DNA from: Bemisia tabaci
Taxonomy: Eukaryota > Arthropoda > Insecta > Hemiptera > Aleyrodidae
Assembly (NCBI RefSeq): GCF_918797505.1
Contig: NC_092800.1
Span: forward strand, 6,200,001 to 6,264,000
Length of the DNA: 64,000 nt
Direction of reading: 5' to 3'
Position 1 is the stretch's first letter; every line of letters starts with the position of its first letter. The notes beneath the pieces were generated by a model. That model worked only from the letters and a program-made list of their open reading frames with translations, was not told the DNA's origin and did not search any database. Made by a program: the position numbers and the translations under genes. Positions 35,790-47,718 of the stretch are shown here, piece by piece.

Positions 35790-36052
35790 CTGACCGCGTT
35801 AGGCAGAAAGGAACCAAGCCACATCAGCTATTGCCAAATTAGATTGGGGAATTTAATTTTTACAGAAAATTGGTTGTGCGGATTTTTGTGAAAATTTCAG
35901 TGAATTTGATTAAATGGTACGAAGTGAATTCTTTGAAATTTTCAAAGCATTCCGCACAAACGTTCCCTTTTAAAAACTAAAATGTCCAGTTAAATTTGGA
36001 AATAGCGGATGTGGCTTGGCTCCATTCTACTAAACGCAGTCCGTTTATGGCT
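35790..36052. mobile_element. Palindromic repeat family D, copy 2 (best copy)
   Basis: Left arm from TGACCGCGTTAGGCAGAAAG through AACCAAGCCACATCAGCTAT. Right arm ATAGCGGATGTGGCTTGGCT through TAAACGCAGTCC is its complement. About 263 bp, non-coding. I recall this arm from whitefly repeats, unverified. Confidence 0.82.
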
Positions 36053-37859
36053 TTGCGTAAAATTACGTATATTATTCATACAGAAACTAACACAGAAGAA
36101 AAACAAGGGGAAACTACTGTTCTACTTCTCCTGTTACCATTGTCTCGGGCTGCTCTATAAAAATTTGCATCTATGAAACTAAAACACAGTACGTTCCTTC
36201 GAACTTAAGCCAGAGATAGTTGTTCCTCATTGCAAAATAAAGGTAACTAGACTCTTAGAATAGCGCTAATGTTGGACCATCGCAGTGTGATAAACCACCC
36301 ACCCCCCTCCCCCCGGGAGAAATAAGTTGTAGAATTAAGCAGCTTGCCTCACCTAAAATCGATATTTAAAATAGATTTAAATGAAGGAACAGCATTATTG
36401 CCAACTTGCAAAATCGCCACTGGTTTGGAGATGTTTCAGTTTAATGCAAAAATTAACACTTCATTATTAAAAAAGGATGAATTTGTAGTCTGCCTAAAAT
36501 TTTGCGAGAAAGTTCATAACCATAAAACAACTTGAGACAAAAGGATGATATAGGTGTCGTTCGGCAGTAGATTGGCGGAATGTATGTAAATCTCGCCCGA
36601 AATTCTTCGAAAAGCTCCGATCTAAAAATAATCTCGAGACAAAATGCTTATTTATATGACGTTTGGCATTAGAGTGGGATAACAGCACAAGTATGAAATG
36701 AGAATATGAGAGAGATGTGATGCTATACTTGTTCACATGAGAAGGTCACTTGCTCACATTCAGCGAAGCTTACATGACGTAAGCAGCACTTTCGAATCTT
36801 TGCAGGTTCCTCAATGAACTGGGCAGGTGTATATCGAAACAATCGAGTGTACCGAATAGATTCCACCGAAAACAATTTTGTTCGATTGAAATAAAGGTAT
36901 TTCAATCGAACCAACACCTCCATCTACATATGACTCAAACCATCATAGTGAGACCACACTCTTCACAAAGCGGAAAGGCCCTTAATTAGCCTTGGTTACC
37001 GAAGTTTTAATTCCTTCCCTATTTATTAGCATTCGGAAATTAATCAACATGTGGAAATAATTCGATGTGCCGATATTGAGCGTCGAAAGAGAGGAGGGGG
37101 TTTGGAGAAAGATACAATCAAAGTAATGTGGATTTTTTTTCACCACAATATCAGAATTCCACCTGATCAGTACTGAGAGAGAAACATGCCTAAGGACAAA
37201 GTCGGTTAAGAAAAAAAGTAGACAAAAATATGGACATCCATTTTATACGAAAAAATATTTTTAAAAAAGGAATTAAAATATTAGAGGAGAAGTATTCTCG
37301 TGTCGTGCTGCGGCTTATCCTTTACGAAAGGCCTTAGAGAGAGGGAAAAAGTCACCATTGGACTTTAACCGGGCGGGGGGGGGGGGGGTGGGTAAGAGTA
37401 ACCAGTGTGACTAGAGTAAGTAAGAGAATCCGACAAAAACGATTCTATGGACGATTCACACAAGAGGCAGTAAGTAAAATAATGCCTGCCAATAAAAGTA
37501 TCGATGGTTCAGGTTACGATCTCAACGAAGCGCGTGTAGTTAGGCAACCAGCAGAACTTCTATGCTTGTCTGCGAGTGCTTGTGTATTGAAGGAGCTCTC
37601 AATTAAGGAAGGATCCGAATACAATACGAAATCTGCGGCAGAGATGCTGAACACAGCCCTCATCCTTAACGCGTGAAGTCTTTTCAAAACGCTTTGCCCA
37701 TCATTTTTTAATTGACTTTTTACAAACGGCGATAATTTTCTTCGAACGAATCATGCATTAATGGATAAACAAACGTGAATTCAGATGATGAAATGGCGAG
37801 GAAGCTACATGCGTGCAATTGACACACATTATTGTATGCGATAAAAAACATGACTCGGA
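36053..37859. other. Unassigned sequence
   Basis: A 14-G run at 37,375-37,388. An 89-codon plus frame at 37,407-37,676 shows no recognisable domain. No splice-bounded exon is called. Confidence 0.4.
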
Positions 37860-38115
37860 CAACATTAGGCGAAAGAGGCCGAATCACATGAGCCCTTCCT
37901 AAATTTCATAGGATGATTTTATTCTCTTTTGCAGGAAAACGGTAATGCGCGGTTTTTTCTTTTTTGAAAATTTCAAGGAATTTCTTCTGTGATTTGAAGT
38001 GAATTCCCTGAAATTTTCAAGAAAATCCTCACAGCCGTTCTCCTGTTAAACAATGTTTTGTTAGGTGAGAATTGGAAATAGCTGGTAAGATTTGAGTCCA
38101 CTTAGCACAGAAACA
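37860..38115. mobile_element. Palindromic repeat family D, decayed copy 3
   Basis: The left 'ACATTAGGCGAAAGAGGCCGA' region and right 'GGAAATAGCTGGTAAGATTTG...CACTTAGCAC' region are weak mirror images, with stronger inner arms (AAAATTTCAAGGAATTTC / GAAATTTTCAAGAAAATCC). Confidence 0.45.
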
Positions 38116-38439
38116 GAACATCCCATGGGGGGAAACATTCAACTTTGGCGGTTTTATCCAGCTCATTTCGGTTGGCATGTTTGAGAGACATGTTTAAATA
38201 CCGAAAGTTGACTGGCTAGCGGCTTCATAGATATTTAAAACAGCAACATATCGACGATTCCTTTCTGCAGTAAGTAGATCTCAATAAGATAAGATAGGGA
38301 AGGAAAAAACAAACAGAAAAGAGAAGGAAAAAATGATGCGTTTACTTGTAGTCAACTCCTCATGGCACTCATTAAACAATACTAAAAAAATCCGTTCTAT
38401 CTTTTCCTGTAATCATGCATTGACAATGAAACCAGGGTA

Positions 38440-38609
38440 AGGGGGCTAAACGAGTTCTCAATTTTTAAAAACAAAACATTTCGAAAACACTAACGCACTC
38501 ATTTGCGTTAAAATTTGTAAATATGATCGGACCCGAAACGCGTCCCTTCATTTTTACAAACACTTACGCAAGTGAGTACGTTAGGAATTTCAACACTTTC
38601 GAGTTTTAG
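38440..38609. repeat. Inverted repeat family E, copy 1
   Basis: The arms around TCTCAATTTTTAAAAAC and the complement of CACTTTCGAGTTTTAG flank a centre containing GGACCCGAAACGCGTCCC. The latter is the 3' half of a hammerhead-like core; the CUGANGA half is not preserved here. Confidence 0.55.
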
Positions 38610-38757
38610 ATCATTTACTTTCCTCAAGCACAAGGGGCCAACGCAGTTTATAGTGTTGGGTTCTGACGCTCGTCCAGTGTGCCAACTAATGCATACATTG
38701 TTAACATACGTGTTAACTAGGACGCAAAACAGAAGGTTATTAAATGACATAAATTAA

Positions 38758-39285
38758 ATTAAAGAAGCTTACAGTTTGGCTTATCATAAAAGTTCCATTT
38801 AATGGTTCCATCAGGAGAAAAGAGAGCAGTAGGTAGTTATAATTTATCCAGTGATAGACTCTCCGACGCACTGTAACACTTCATTCACCAGTTGCTCGAG
38901 CATCGCGACGCGAGCTTACAAACTTAACACGCGCTGAAACATTTTGCCGGCCAAAGCAGAGAAGTCGTATATCTTAAACTCAAATTTCCGTAACTGTTGG
39001 ATCTCGCTCAGTTTGTCTTAAAAACTTGATAATTATCAGAGCTTGAATCTGCACAAACTATTCTTAGATAACAACACAGAAGTTACACTGAATTCTATAA
39101 ACCAAAACGGTTGGTTTTGTTGTAAAAACGAAGTAAGACAAACAATGACCCACTAGACAAGATCTGAAACGAAAAAAAGTCACATGTTTTCTCTTCAAAA
39201 TCTTCGCAGGAAACAATTCACACGACGGTAAGTTCGGCAGTCAACTCCTTTACGAAAAAAGCAAATATTTTTGATACAAATCAAA
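38758..39285. other. Unassigned sequence
   Basis: Nothing recognised. Confidence 0.35.
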
Positions 39286-39423
39286 TGGACTACATTTTGC
39301 AATTCGGAACTATAATTTCTGGCATATCCGTAAAAACACGTAAGTGCATAAGGACATTAATGGTACATACGTTGTTTCTAACCTGAGCCAGAAATTTTAG
39401 TTCAAATTGCAAAATGTAGTCCA
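39286..39423. mobile_element. Palindromic repeat family C, copy
   Basis: A 138-bp element. TGGACTACATTTTGCAATTC plus GAACTATAATTTCTGGC on the left are mirrored by GCCAGAAATTTTAGTTC and AATTGCAAAATGTAGTCCA on the right. Non-coding foldback. Confidence 0.88.
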
Positions 39424-39484
39424 AATGGAAGCTACATATTACGAGTGATGTTATATGAATTATTGCAGATTAACGAACATCACT

Positions 39485-39624
39485 TGGACAACATTTTGCA
39501 ATTAGGAACTACAATTTCTGACTCACTTTAAAAACAACGTACGTACCGTTAGTTTCCCTGTGCACATAAGCGTTTTTACAGAAAAGCCAGAAATTGTAGT
39601 TCCAAACTGCAAAATGATGTCGAA
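39485..39624. mobile_element. Palindromic repeat family C, second copy
   Basis: A 140-bp element with TTGGACAACATTTTGCAATT and GAACTACAATTTCTGACTCA mirrored by AAGCCAGAAATTGTAGTTCC and CTGCAAAATGATGTCGA. It lies 61 bp from the previous copy. Confidence 0.87.
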
Positions 39625-39859
39625 AAAATTGTAAACTTTAATACCTGTTGATTTCTGTGCTTCCCGTTGTGCGATACGTTTACCTCCTGAGATTTTAAGG
39701 AGAAAAAATGTTCCGTAATGCTTTCACTTCATACCTTGTCCAGAAGCCTATTCGCAACGTCTCGAAAGTAGATACGCTTGTTTCCGATTCAAACGTCCAC
39801 GCACGTTTTACGCGAAATCTATATCTATCAATGGTTGTAACCTCAGCGCTATGAACACC

Positions 39860-40290
39860 ACTATCACCCGAGAGAAAACTTATTCCAGAGCTCAAAAATC
39901 CGAACGGGTGCGCGTCCGCGGCAAAGACGGGTAGCGACTGACGGTTGCTGCCTGGAGCACCGAAAATAAAACGGAAAATCAGGCCGGAAGGCGTCGAACA
40001 CGACTGAAAATTGTTCATGGCAGCTCATAAAACGACACTCACAAATGAGGCAAATGAGCATCGACAAAGGCCCCGGGAGCTTGGCCCAATTAGATCATAA
40101 TAGGCGAGATTTGGGTGACATTTTTATTCCTTCGGGCCCCCTCTCCGGGCGTCCGGACAAAGGAATTGCACCGTTTCGGAAAAAAGCGTCCATAAAAAGA
40201 AAAAATATGTATCCTTTTCTCGAAGGAAACAGGAAGCCGGGGGGAGGATCCCGGATCACACGTCCGTGGAACCAATAAAATCCTGGAAGA
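39860..40290. other. GC-rich island with A/T core
   Basis: CG-rich flanks around an A-rich core (CATAAAAAGAAAAAATATGT at about 40,190). Overlapping frames on both strands, no recognisable protein. Same architecture as the other islands. Confidence 0.45.
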
Positions 40291-40429
40291 TGTTATTTGT
40301 ACACGGAATTACAAAATGAGAGCCCATGTGCACCTAGCCTCCGAGCGACCAATTCTTCCCTATTCCGTGCTTTTTCTACGGGCAAGATATTGCTGATTTG
40401 GCATCGCTGGGCGTGGGTTAACAATGAGA

Positions 40430-40760
40430 GCGTTTGTTCAAGGCCAGTGAGCCGGTGACTGTATTTACATTGCGGCCATTGTCGTGTGTTTCCTCGTGTG
40501 TAGCGATTTTAATAAGCTCCTTACAATGTAGACGGGATGAGCTGACCCGCCTTGGGTGAGATGCGAGGTTATTAATAAATAATACTTTCCGACAGCTTCG
40601 ATGCTCGTTTTCCACGCCTTTGCGCTCTTATTGAAATGAGCGGATTTTAATTCTGGTTCGGGGTTTTGAGACCCGAGATTGCTTGCAAATTCGTGGCCGA
40701 AATTTCCGGCTAAAATGCGGATTTTGGCGACTGACAAATATGATTTTACTGCGCTAAGAC
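40430..40760. promoter_or_regulatory. Possible conserved non-coding block
   Basis: A GC-moderate block with a SOX-like CCATTGT (about 40,478), forkhead-like TATTTACA (about 40,460) and a homeodomain-like TTATTAATAAATAAT (about 40,569). A 142-codon minus frame crosses it but resembles no known protein. Regulatory identity is inference. Confidence 0.18.
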
Positions 40761-43051
40761 TATTGAAGGGAGTGCACCATATTTCTGAGGGAAATGGATT
40801 TCCCCGATAAAATTTAAACATCTCCCCAGCTTTGGACTTATTGTTAGATACATGTATTTTTCTGCACGTGAGAAAAAAAAAATGTTGAGACACTTTAATT
40901 ACATCACTTGCGGAAACTTAAATCTTCGCAAAATGCTGACCTGCTGGACTGATTAAAATTATTAATCGAAGTATGATTAAATACAAGAGGTGGTAAGTGA
41001 AAATTTATGAATTTCAGACAAACCATAAAAGCTTGGGAGGTAGAACAAATGTTAGACCGAAGAACCTGCATTATGGACTATCGAATCAGTATGATAAAAT
41101 ATCGATGAAAGTTTTTAAAAGTTTTAGGTTAAAGTGGATAAAAAAATTTTCTATTCATGAAACTACAATAATTTATTCGCATCTCATGAGGGATTTCAAA
41201 ATCTCACATAGTGTTGACCTGCTGGAATATGTACGGAGTCATCCAGTTGAGGCCAATTCTAGTGTCAACAGGTTTTACTCGGAGTAATAAAGCATGGGAC
41301 GTGAACAGGCACTATTATCCCGTTGATGACAATGCATCGAACGCTATTTGCAACTAAAGCAAAGTATTCTTTGGTCTCAACACGCGCGAAATTCCCCTCG
41401 TTAGGGAGCATTTACGAGAGGTGTAACGAGAACAAGATTCCTCTGGAGGTGTCTGGATCCGCGAGCATTGACGCCGGTTATACGTGGCTTCGATGTAGAA
41501 CTGAAATGGGTTGCCAGTTTGGCATTCTTTCAAATCCTTTATTTCAACACGTGAGGAAAATAGCGATTTCAGCCTCCCTCTGCTTAAGGAAAGGCGAAGC
41601 AATTTGAGAGTTGAGACTCATCTAGCTTCAAACTCAAAATGATCCGGTTTGTGCAATTTAGCGCACTCGATGAACTGATGGGAAATCTCTCAAAATTAAA
41701 GTGCAATTGCATTGCCAAAAATTCATTTATTCTACAGGGAGCTGGGAGAAATTTTCACAAGGATGAAATTTGCGAACTCTCACCTCTACAAGGTAGGTAA
41801 ATAGTTATTAAATAAATTCAAAATATTCAAAGGCTAAGAAAAAAAGTTATAACGATCCATCCTATTTGCCACTTAAATTAAACACCTAATTATACACGTG
41901 TTTTAATTCTTGACCACCAATGTACACGATCTGAAGCCCTTAATTTACCGATTTTGTCTTGATGAATTCAAAAAATTAAGAACATCATCCTTTCCATAGC
42001 AGGTTTGACATGCGAAGATAATCAGACTTCCAGAATGAGCGAGAGGGGAAATAATTCATCAAGGATGAGTTTGGATATTCCAAGATGCTATTTCAACTTA
42101 CAAGAAAAACGGAGAGAATATTACAAGGTTCAGGAAATTCATGAGAAAAGCGGAGCAAACGAAATGAATAATTAAAAATGCTGGGAAGAAACTTCAAAAA
42201 ATTACACAGTTCTGTAGGAGCCAAACTCTTTTAAACTCAATATAAGGTCAGGTAAATGCATTCATTTACCTGTTTAACCAACTAGTTGAACAACCTTAAT
42301 GTTACAGGTATTGTCGAACTATGCGGATATTTTGCCTACTTAAGAACCAATATAAATGTTTATAAAAAAAAACTCAGATTTTATTACGCAATGAAGAATT
42401 TACCTACATTTCATTGGCTTAGAAAATGAATAGACACCGATGATCTATAGATGATAAAAAAAGGTCACTTCCACTAATACTGGATATGTTGTCATCTGCC
42501 AAAATTTTTGGAGCACTTTCGATTTTAGGGTTGAATAGGCATTGATGGAGTTGATCATCTACATGCCATCACGTCTGAAAATACCTAGATCAAGATGTTT
42601 TCTGCACTTTTACTTATGATCAAGAATGTGAATACATATTTAAGTTAATGGCTAATGTTCGGCAAGTGATAGTATCTGTTAGAAAAGTGAGTACATGCGC
42701 ATACTGCAGTCTCTTAAAATCCGTAAACGAGACAAAAATCTTAGAGCTATATTCATGGTCGTTTCTGAACAGCACCTTTTCTTAGGAGGACTCAACGTTT
42801 AGGATTGTGAATACGTGTGAACGTTTGTGTGATTGTGTTTTTGTGTGTTTTAGGACTTGTGTGTTGTGTGGATTGTGTTTCTTCGTGTAGTTTAAGGAGA
42901 CCCTGAACAAAACACCATAGAGAATACAATTTTAACAAATCTAAACTAAAATTCAGTGAAATGGATAGGGAAATAGAGCCTTGCGAGAAATAACGAGAAT
43001 TTGCCTATACAAAAAGTAAAGAATGCGGAAGAAAAGCTTAAATAATCTTAT
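40761..43051. other. Unassigned sequence with a TG-rich patch
   Basis: Plus frames at 40,997-41,287 and 41,323-41,607 have no recognisable domain. 42,805-42,895 is rich in TGTG repeats. No element with readable ends. Confidence 0.4.
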
Positions 43052-43442
43052 GGACGTATTTCTACCAAACAGACCTATGTGGAGGTGAGAAATATGGGGT
43101 GTGCTCTGGAAAACTGCATAAGAAGCAATGTAAAAGTGGGCGTGATTCCTTTTGAAGAATTGGAAAAGCGGGATTTTACATTCTATCAAACAGACCTATG
43201 TGCCAACTGAAGGCGGAACTCATGAGCCGCGGGCATGGCAAGAGAGCGTTGTAGACAGGGCTCATGAGTTAAAGTGCCCCGACGACGATGTCCCCGCTCC
43301 CGCGCCCTCGAGCTTGCCCTCGTTCGTTGCCACTGACGTCACTGGCGCTTTATTATTCTCATTCAATCTTACGGCCAGAGAACAAACGAGCACACCCCAT
43401 ATTTCTCACCTTCACATAGGTCTGTTTGGTAGAAATACGTCC
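43052..43442. mobile_element. MITE family G, second copy, perfect 4-bp target duplication
   Basis: A 391-bp element with ends GGACGTATTTCTACCAAACA and its complement, then TGAGAAATATGGGGTGTGCT mirrored at the right. Perfect TTAT duplication at 43,048-43,051 and 43,443-43,446. It is the reverse orientation of the copy at 1348-1725, sharing the CTCATGAG palindrome core and the ACGTCA-containing arm. Non-coding. Confidence 0.92.
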
Positions 43443-43670
43443 TTATGTACTTGACAATTTTTAAGTCAGAAAAAATAAAAATTTCGGTCCGAACTGTAGG
43501 TTTAGTGAAAATAAGAGGATGGTAGAGTGGTGATGGGTCCACATTAGTGGAGAGACTTTCAGGTAGACGCGAACCTAAACTTTTCAAAACCGGCAAATAT
43601 TTTCATTCCGAAATTTGTGTAGTCGCGTAACGGTGATTCAACGGTGATCAACGTTGTGCGATTACACAAG

Positions 43671-43880
43671 TTCTCAATTTTGAAAAACGCAAACATTTGA
43701 TAAAACTTACGTAAATATGTGTAAAATGAAAGGACGCGTTTCGGGTCCTTTGATCCCTCCAGGACCTTAAAGAGTCGCGGCTAATGATGGGACCTAAGGA
43801 CTCGAAACGTGTCCCTTGATTTTTACAAATATTTACGCAAGTTTTATCAACTTTTTGTGTTTTTAAAAAAATCTTTATTT
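43671..43880. repeat. Inverted repeat family E, copy 2, with hammerhead-like core
   Basis: The arms around TTCTCAATTTTGAAAAACGC and their complement enclose two inverted GGACGCGTTTCGGGTCC / GGACTCGAAACGTGTCC blocks. On the plus strand 43,781-43,813 reads CTAATGA, GGGACC-TAA-GGACTC, GAAA, CGTGTC. That is a hammerhead core with one substitution in CUGAUGA and one mismatch in stem II. Stem I is short. It is probably a decayed ribozyme-bearing repeat. Confidence 0.55.
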
Positions 43881-44043
43881 TAAATTTGGAAACAGGAGAA
43901 TCGTTGTAAATTTTCCTAACCTCCACACTCAAATTCATACTGATAAAATTTTAATTGAGATCAGTTAAAATTATCCTTCGAATTATATTTATTAAGCATC
44001 CCCGCGAACCTATTTTAACCTCAAAGTAAAGCACATGAAGCCT

Positions 44044-44260
44044 CACTGGTAAAAAAAAAAAAAACCTCTAGGACCAATGCCGCGGTGCATTGACTTAAGA
44101 ATGAAGTTTCTTGTCGCCGGATTTAAGAGTCTTGAACTCTTGTTCCAAGCGGATTTTGCATTGATTCAATTCAAAATCCGCTCGAAACAAGAGTCCAGAC
44201 TCTTAAATCCGGCGACAAGAAACTGCACTCTTGAACCAAGAGGTTTTTTTTTTACCAGTG
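44044..44260. mobile_element. Family-B MITE, copy 1 (CACTGGTAAAA termini)
   Basis: A 217-bp palindrome. Ends CACTGGTAAAA / TTTTACCAGTG, then CCTCTAGGACCAATGC, TTTCTTGTCGCCGGATTTAAG and their complements. Like the copy at 62.76 kb, each end carries a GT donor or AG acceptor. The flanks are GCCT on both sides (44,040-44,043 and 44,261-44,264), which may be coincidence because family A shows 2-bp duplications. It shares an AAGAGTCCAGACTCTT motif with family A. Confidence 0.88.
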
Positions 44261-44307
44261 GCCTCGAAAAAAGGAGCTGTTTACCGCGCACGTCCATCCA
44301 AATCCCA

Positions 44308-44541
44308 CACTGGAAAAAAAAAGCATATTGGATCTAGAGTCCAGACTCTTGAAAACACCGACAAGAAAAAGGACTCTTGATTCAATCAGATTTAAGCTTA
44401 AATCAAAAGGAAATCCGCTCAAATTAAGAGGCTTGGTTCTTGATTTAAGCTTAAATCTGATTGAATCAAGAGTATTTTTTCTTGTCGATGTTTTTAAGAG
44501 TCTGGACTCTAGATCCAATGTGTGTGTTTTTTTTTTCAGTG
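44308..44541. mobile_element. Family-A MITE, copy 8
   Basis: A 234-bp palindrome from CACTGGAAAA to TTTTCAGTG, with CA/CA duplication (44,306-44,307 and 44,542-44,543). One of the least diverged copies; both strands stay open across it, which is a property of the sequence and not of coding. Confidence 0.93.
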
Positions 44542-44559
44542 CATCGATTAATCCCAATA

Positions 44560-44860
44560 TGATTAACATGGTTTTCCTGCTCGAGTTGGCAACAGCGCTG
44601 GGCGGCAATGTCGAGGACTCGGAGTCTGCGAGGGTGAGGACACAGCGCGGTGGCGGAGGACGCGTCTGCCGGGACCAATGAGAGGGCTCGGCGGCCCCGT
44701 GGACTGGAAACGCATAAAATTCGTCTGATGAAAACTGTGGGAGGAGCCTCCGATCCCATAATGCTATTTATGACCCCACGCTGAGACGAGTGAGCCTCAC
44801 CCGCCGGCTCCCATCCCGCAGCGCTTTCGACCTGGTCCAGCGCTTCCAACGCTCCGAAGT
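44560..44860. other. GC-rich island
   Basis: CG-rich sequence with a short plus frame (from about 44,571: M-V-F-L-L-E-L-A-T-A-L-G...) that begins hydrophobic and ends RVCRDQ. A GT-GAG donor-like site lies inside at about 44,631. Too little to call a gene. Confidence 0.35.
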
Positions 44861-45016
44861 TGGAATTTTTCAACACGCTTTGAAATTAGCCTGAGCGCCC
44901 CTGAAACATACCTGTTTCAAACTTTCAGACTGATTTTTCGACTGAGAAGTACGATTGCCTCAAGACAAAAAAAAAAGACACCCAGAGACGCGGCCCGAAT
45001 TGTAAGTAACAAGGTG

Positions 45017-45247
45017 CACTGGAAAAAAAAAAAACACATTGGATCTAGAGTCCAGACTCTTGAAAACATTGACAAGAAGAAATACTCCTGATTCAATCAG
45101 ATCTTAGCTTGAATCAAAAGAAAATCCGCTCAAATTAAGAGGCTTGTTCTTGATAAGCTAAATCTGATTGAATCAAGAGTATTTTTTCTTGTCGATGTTT
45201 TAAGAGTCTGGACTCTAGATCCAATGTGCTTTTTTTTTCCTCCAGTG
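45017..45247. mobile_element. Family-A MITE, copy 9
   Basis: A 231-bp palindrome, CACTGGAAAA ... TCCTCCAGTG, with TG/TG duplication (45,015-45,016 and 45,248-45,249). Confidence 0.92.
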
Positions 45248-45311
45248 TGGTAAAATCGTGCTACGTCCAAACTATTTTGCGGGTAAAACGAGGCCAGAAA
45301 AATAAAAAATG

Positions 45312-45402
45312 TCAATTAGAGTAAAAAATGTTGAGCTCTGATGAGCACCAGTACACGACTGAGGGGGAAGTGTGCTCAGCTAAAATTGTTCACTCTAATT
45401 GA
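45312..45402. repeat. Small 91-bp palindrome
   Basis: TCAATTAGAGT at the left is mirrored by ACTCTAATTGA at the right, with a second mirrored block GAGCAC...GTGTGCTC. It may be a tiny MITE. No target duplication was established. Confidence 0.65.
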
Positions 45403-47018
45403 AAATGTTGACCCTGCTTTCCAAAATTGTTTAGGCAAAATAGTGTGGACCCAGCTTTGTGTATTCGCAATTCTTCCGGAATATACCGGCAACTTCCGTC
45501 TTTCTGGTTTTTATTAATTAAAACATGAAGAAAATGATTACATGTTCTATAGAGTCCTCAGTAAGTATTTTGCAAATTCAAAAAATTCACAGATCGATGC
45601 ATATTTAAAAGCCCATGATCATGGGATTTTTTAATCTCTTGACTTAAATTATTTTACCTCTTATTTATTTCCCCCGAATTTCCACTTTACCTATCATATT
45701 TTGCCAATGGTAAATCACCAAGCAGGATAAAAGATTAAGCACTGTGGCGCGAATTTATATTTCTCATCAAAATTTTAAGGAGACCCCTAAGAACGCATTT
45801 AAAACTGAAAATTCAACTCTCAATTGAATAATTAACGTTTCCCTACTTTTTCAACTCGGACTGGTCGCTCGAAAGAAACTCAATCTGCTTCAGTTTAAAT
45901 GAACGCAAAGCGACATTTATACATTGGGCGTTTTTGTGAGATATTTTCATAATGCCATGAAAACCGCTCAAAACATTTTAAAAAACTGAGCAATGGGCTC
46001 CATATTTACCCTTTTAAATTAAATTAAAAACGATGTTGCAATGCGTCGGTTTAATTTCAATCGCTCGTGATAACCAAAGCTAATAATTCTTTATTTTTAA
46101 TTCCTGAACAAAATTCGAAAAAAGCGAATTTAAAATATGTACTTAGATAAGGAGAATCACTCGATGAGTTGAAAAAATCAATTAGAGGATTTTTCTTTGT
46201 TGTGTGAATTCAACTGGTTTTGCAACAAAAGTAAAATCGACTCACTGTCAGATGTTGCTCATTCCCGCATAACGACAACAAAAATCTATCAAATACACAG
46301 ATACTCAAAACAATGGAACTTCAAAAGTCCATCATTACAACGCAAGCCATACGCGGCTTTCCTACAGAGGAAGTACGTAAAACTTCCTGGCAGGTGGGAA
46401 AGTTTAAACTATAATGTATTTAGTTTTACCCCGTTAGAGTAAGCAAAAGAGACAGATTTCATTTGCCGAACTTTGTGAATACACCACTTCTGCTTCTACT
46501 CGTACTGAAAATGATCTGCAATGGTGCTTTTAAAAGTTTGAAATTTTTTTTTTTAAAAAATTGTGCGGAAAAAATGTATTCCTTCACTCACAAGCTTTTA
46601 AAAAGAACTTCTAGTTAAGTCTTAATTTCAAGAAAACTCTGAGGCAAAATGGACTTATCCCGGAAAAGAATAAATGACTTTTACTGGTAGCAGACAACGA
46701 AGATATAATTAATTAGGGAAAGAAAATTTCAAAGCAAAATCACACAAAATATAATGATAACTTTACATTGCTGTTACAGTGTTACCGTCTTCGTCGCTAT
46801 TGTCACGAAAAGCATTTGATGCTGAAGAACTGAACTTCACTCGCACAGAGACGTGGGAAAAAAACTGTACTTCGATTTTCCAAAAATCCCGGATTTGAAA
46901 CTAAATAATTAAAAAACACAACCCGTAACAGTAAATCCGGCGCGATGCATGTTTTTGCAACCAACTTTTTATTTGTTACGAATATTTATTTTAAATTTTT
47001 TGGACCGAGCAAATTATG
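45403..47018. other. Unassigned AT-rich sequence
   Basis: No gene or element is recognised. An 81-codon plus frame at 46,197-46,442 has no recognisable domain. Confidence 0.4.
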
Positions 47019-47247
47019 CACTGGAAAAAAAACAACATTGGATCTAGAGTCCAGACTCTTAAAAACATCGACAAGAAAAGATACTCTTGATTCAATCAGA
47101 TTTAAGCTTAAATCAAGAACCAAGCCTCTTAATTTGAGCGGATTTCCTCTTGATTTAAGCTTAAATTTGATTGAATCAAGAGTCCTTTTTCTTGACAATG
47201 TTTTCAAGCGTCTGGACTCTAGATCCAATGTGTTTTTTTTCCCGGTG
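47019..47247. mobile_element. Family-A MITE, copy 10
   Basis: A 229-bp palindrome, CACTGGAAAA ... TTCCCGGTG, flanked by TG/TG (47,017-47,018 and 47,248-47,249). Confidence 0.92.
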
Positions 47248-47718
47248 TGTTATTAATCTGAACTTAGTTAAGTTGTACCGTGGGCAACAGCGAATACGAA
47301 CCTTGAGTCTCACGCGACGAAAGCACGACTAACTTGCCGACAACGGTAGCCTCTGATGTGTGCACCAAAGAAATATAAAAAAGAAATAAAAATCTAATTC
47401 AATATTCTGCCCGCACGATTAAAACTGAACGGTTTTTAACGCTCGGAAAAAATCTATGCTCGCCGGGTAGGTGATACGAGCGAAAGACAATCGGCGATTT
47501 TACGCACCGCCAAGCTAAAAATTCGCGGTTTGAAATTAGGCTGACGTCACGCGCTCGCTAAAGCTCCTGAATCCAAATGATCGCGAGATTGATATTCGCG
47601 AAAGTTGAGAACCTGCGGCCAAAATGTGAGGTCGTGTCGAAGGTGCTAAACATATTTTTTGGTACCCCTAGTGAGGGATGCCTTGGAAACTGTCCCGTCC
47701 TCGGCATAGAAATTCAAC

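Noticed and set aside
37407..37676. 89-codon plus-strand frame with a fairly balanced residue mix
   Set aside because: No recognised motif, no clear splice boundaries, and it follows a G-homopolymer; nothing supports it beyond length.
44252..44681. Similar 'proteins' (..LESRLLKT..DSIRFKLKS..LDLSLNLIESRV..) on both strands at many places, e.g. 44.3, 47.0 and 61.6 kb
   Set aside because: These are translations of the palindromic family-A MITEs. The same frame appears on both strands because the DNA is a palindrome, so it is not a conserved protein family.
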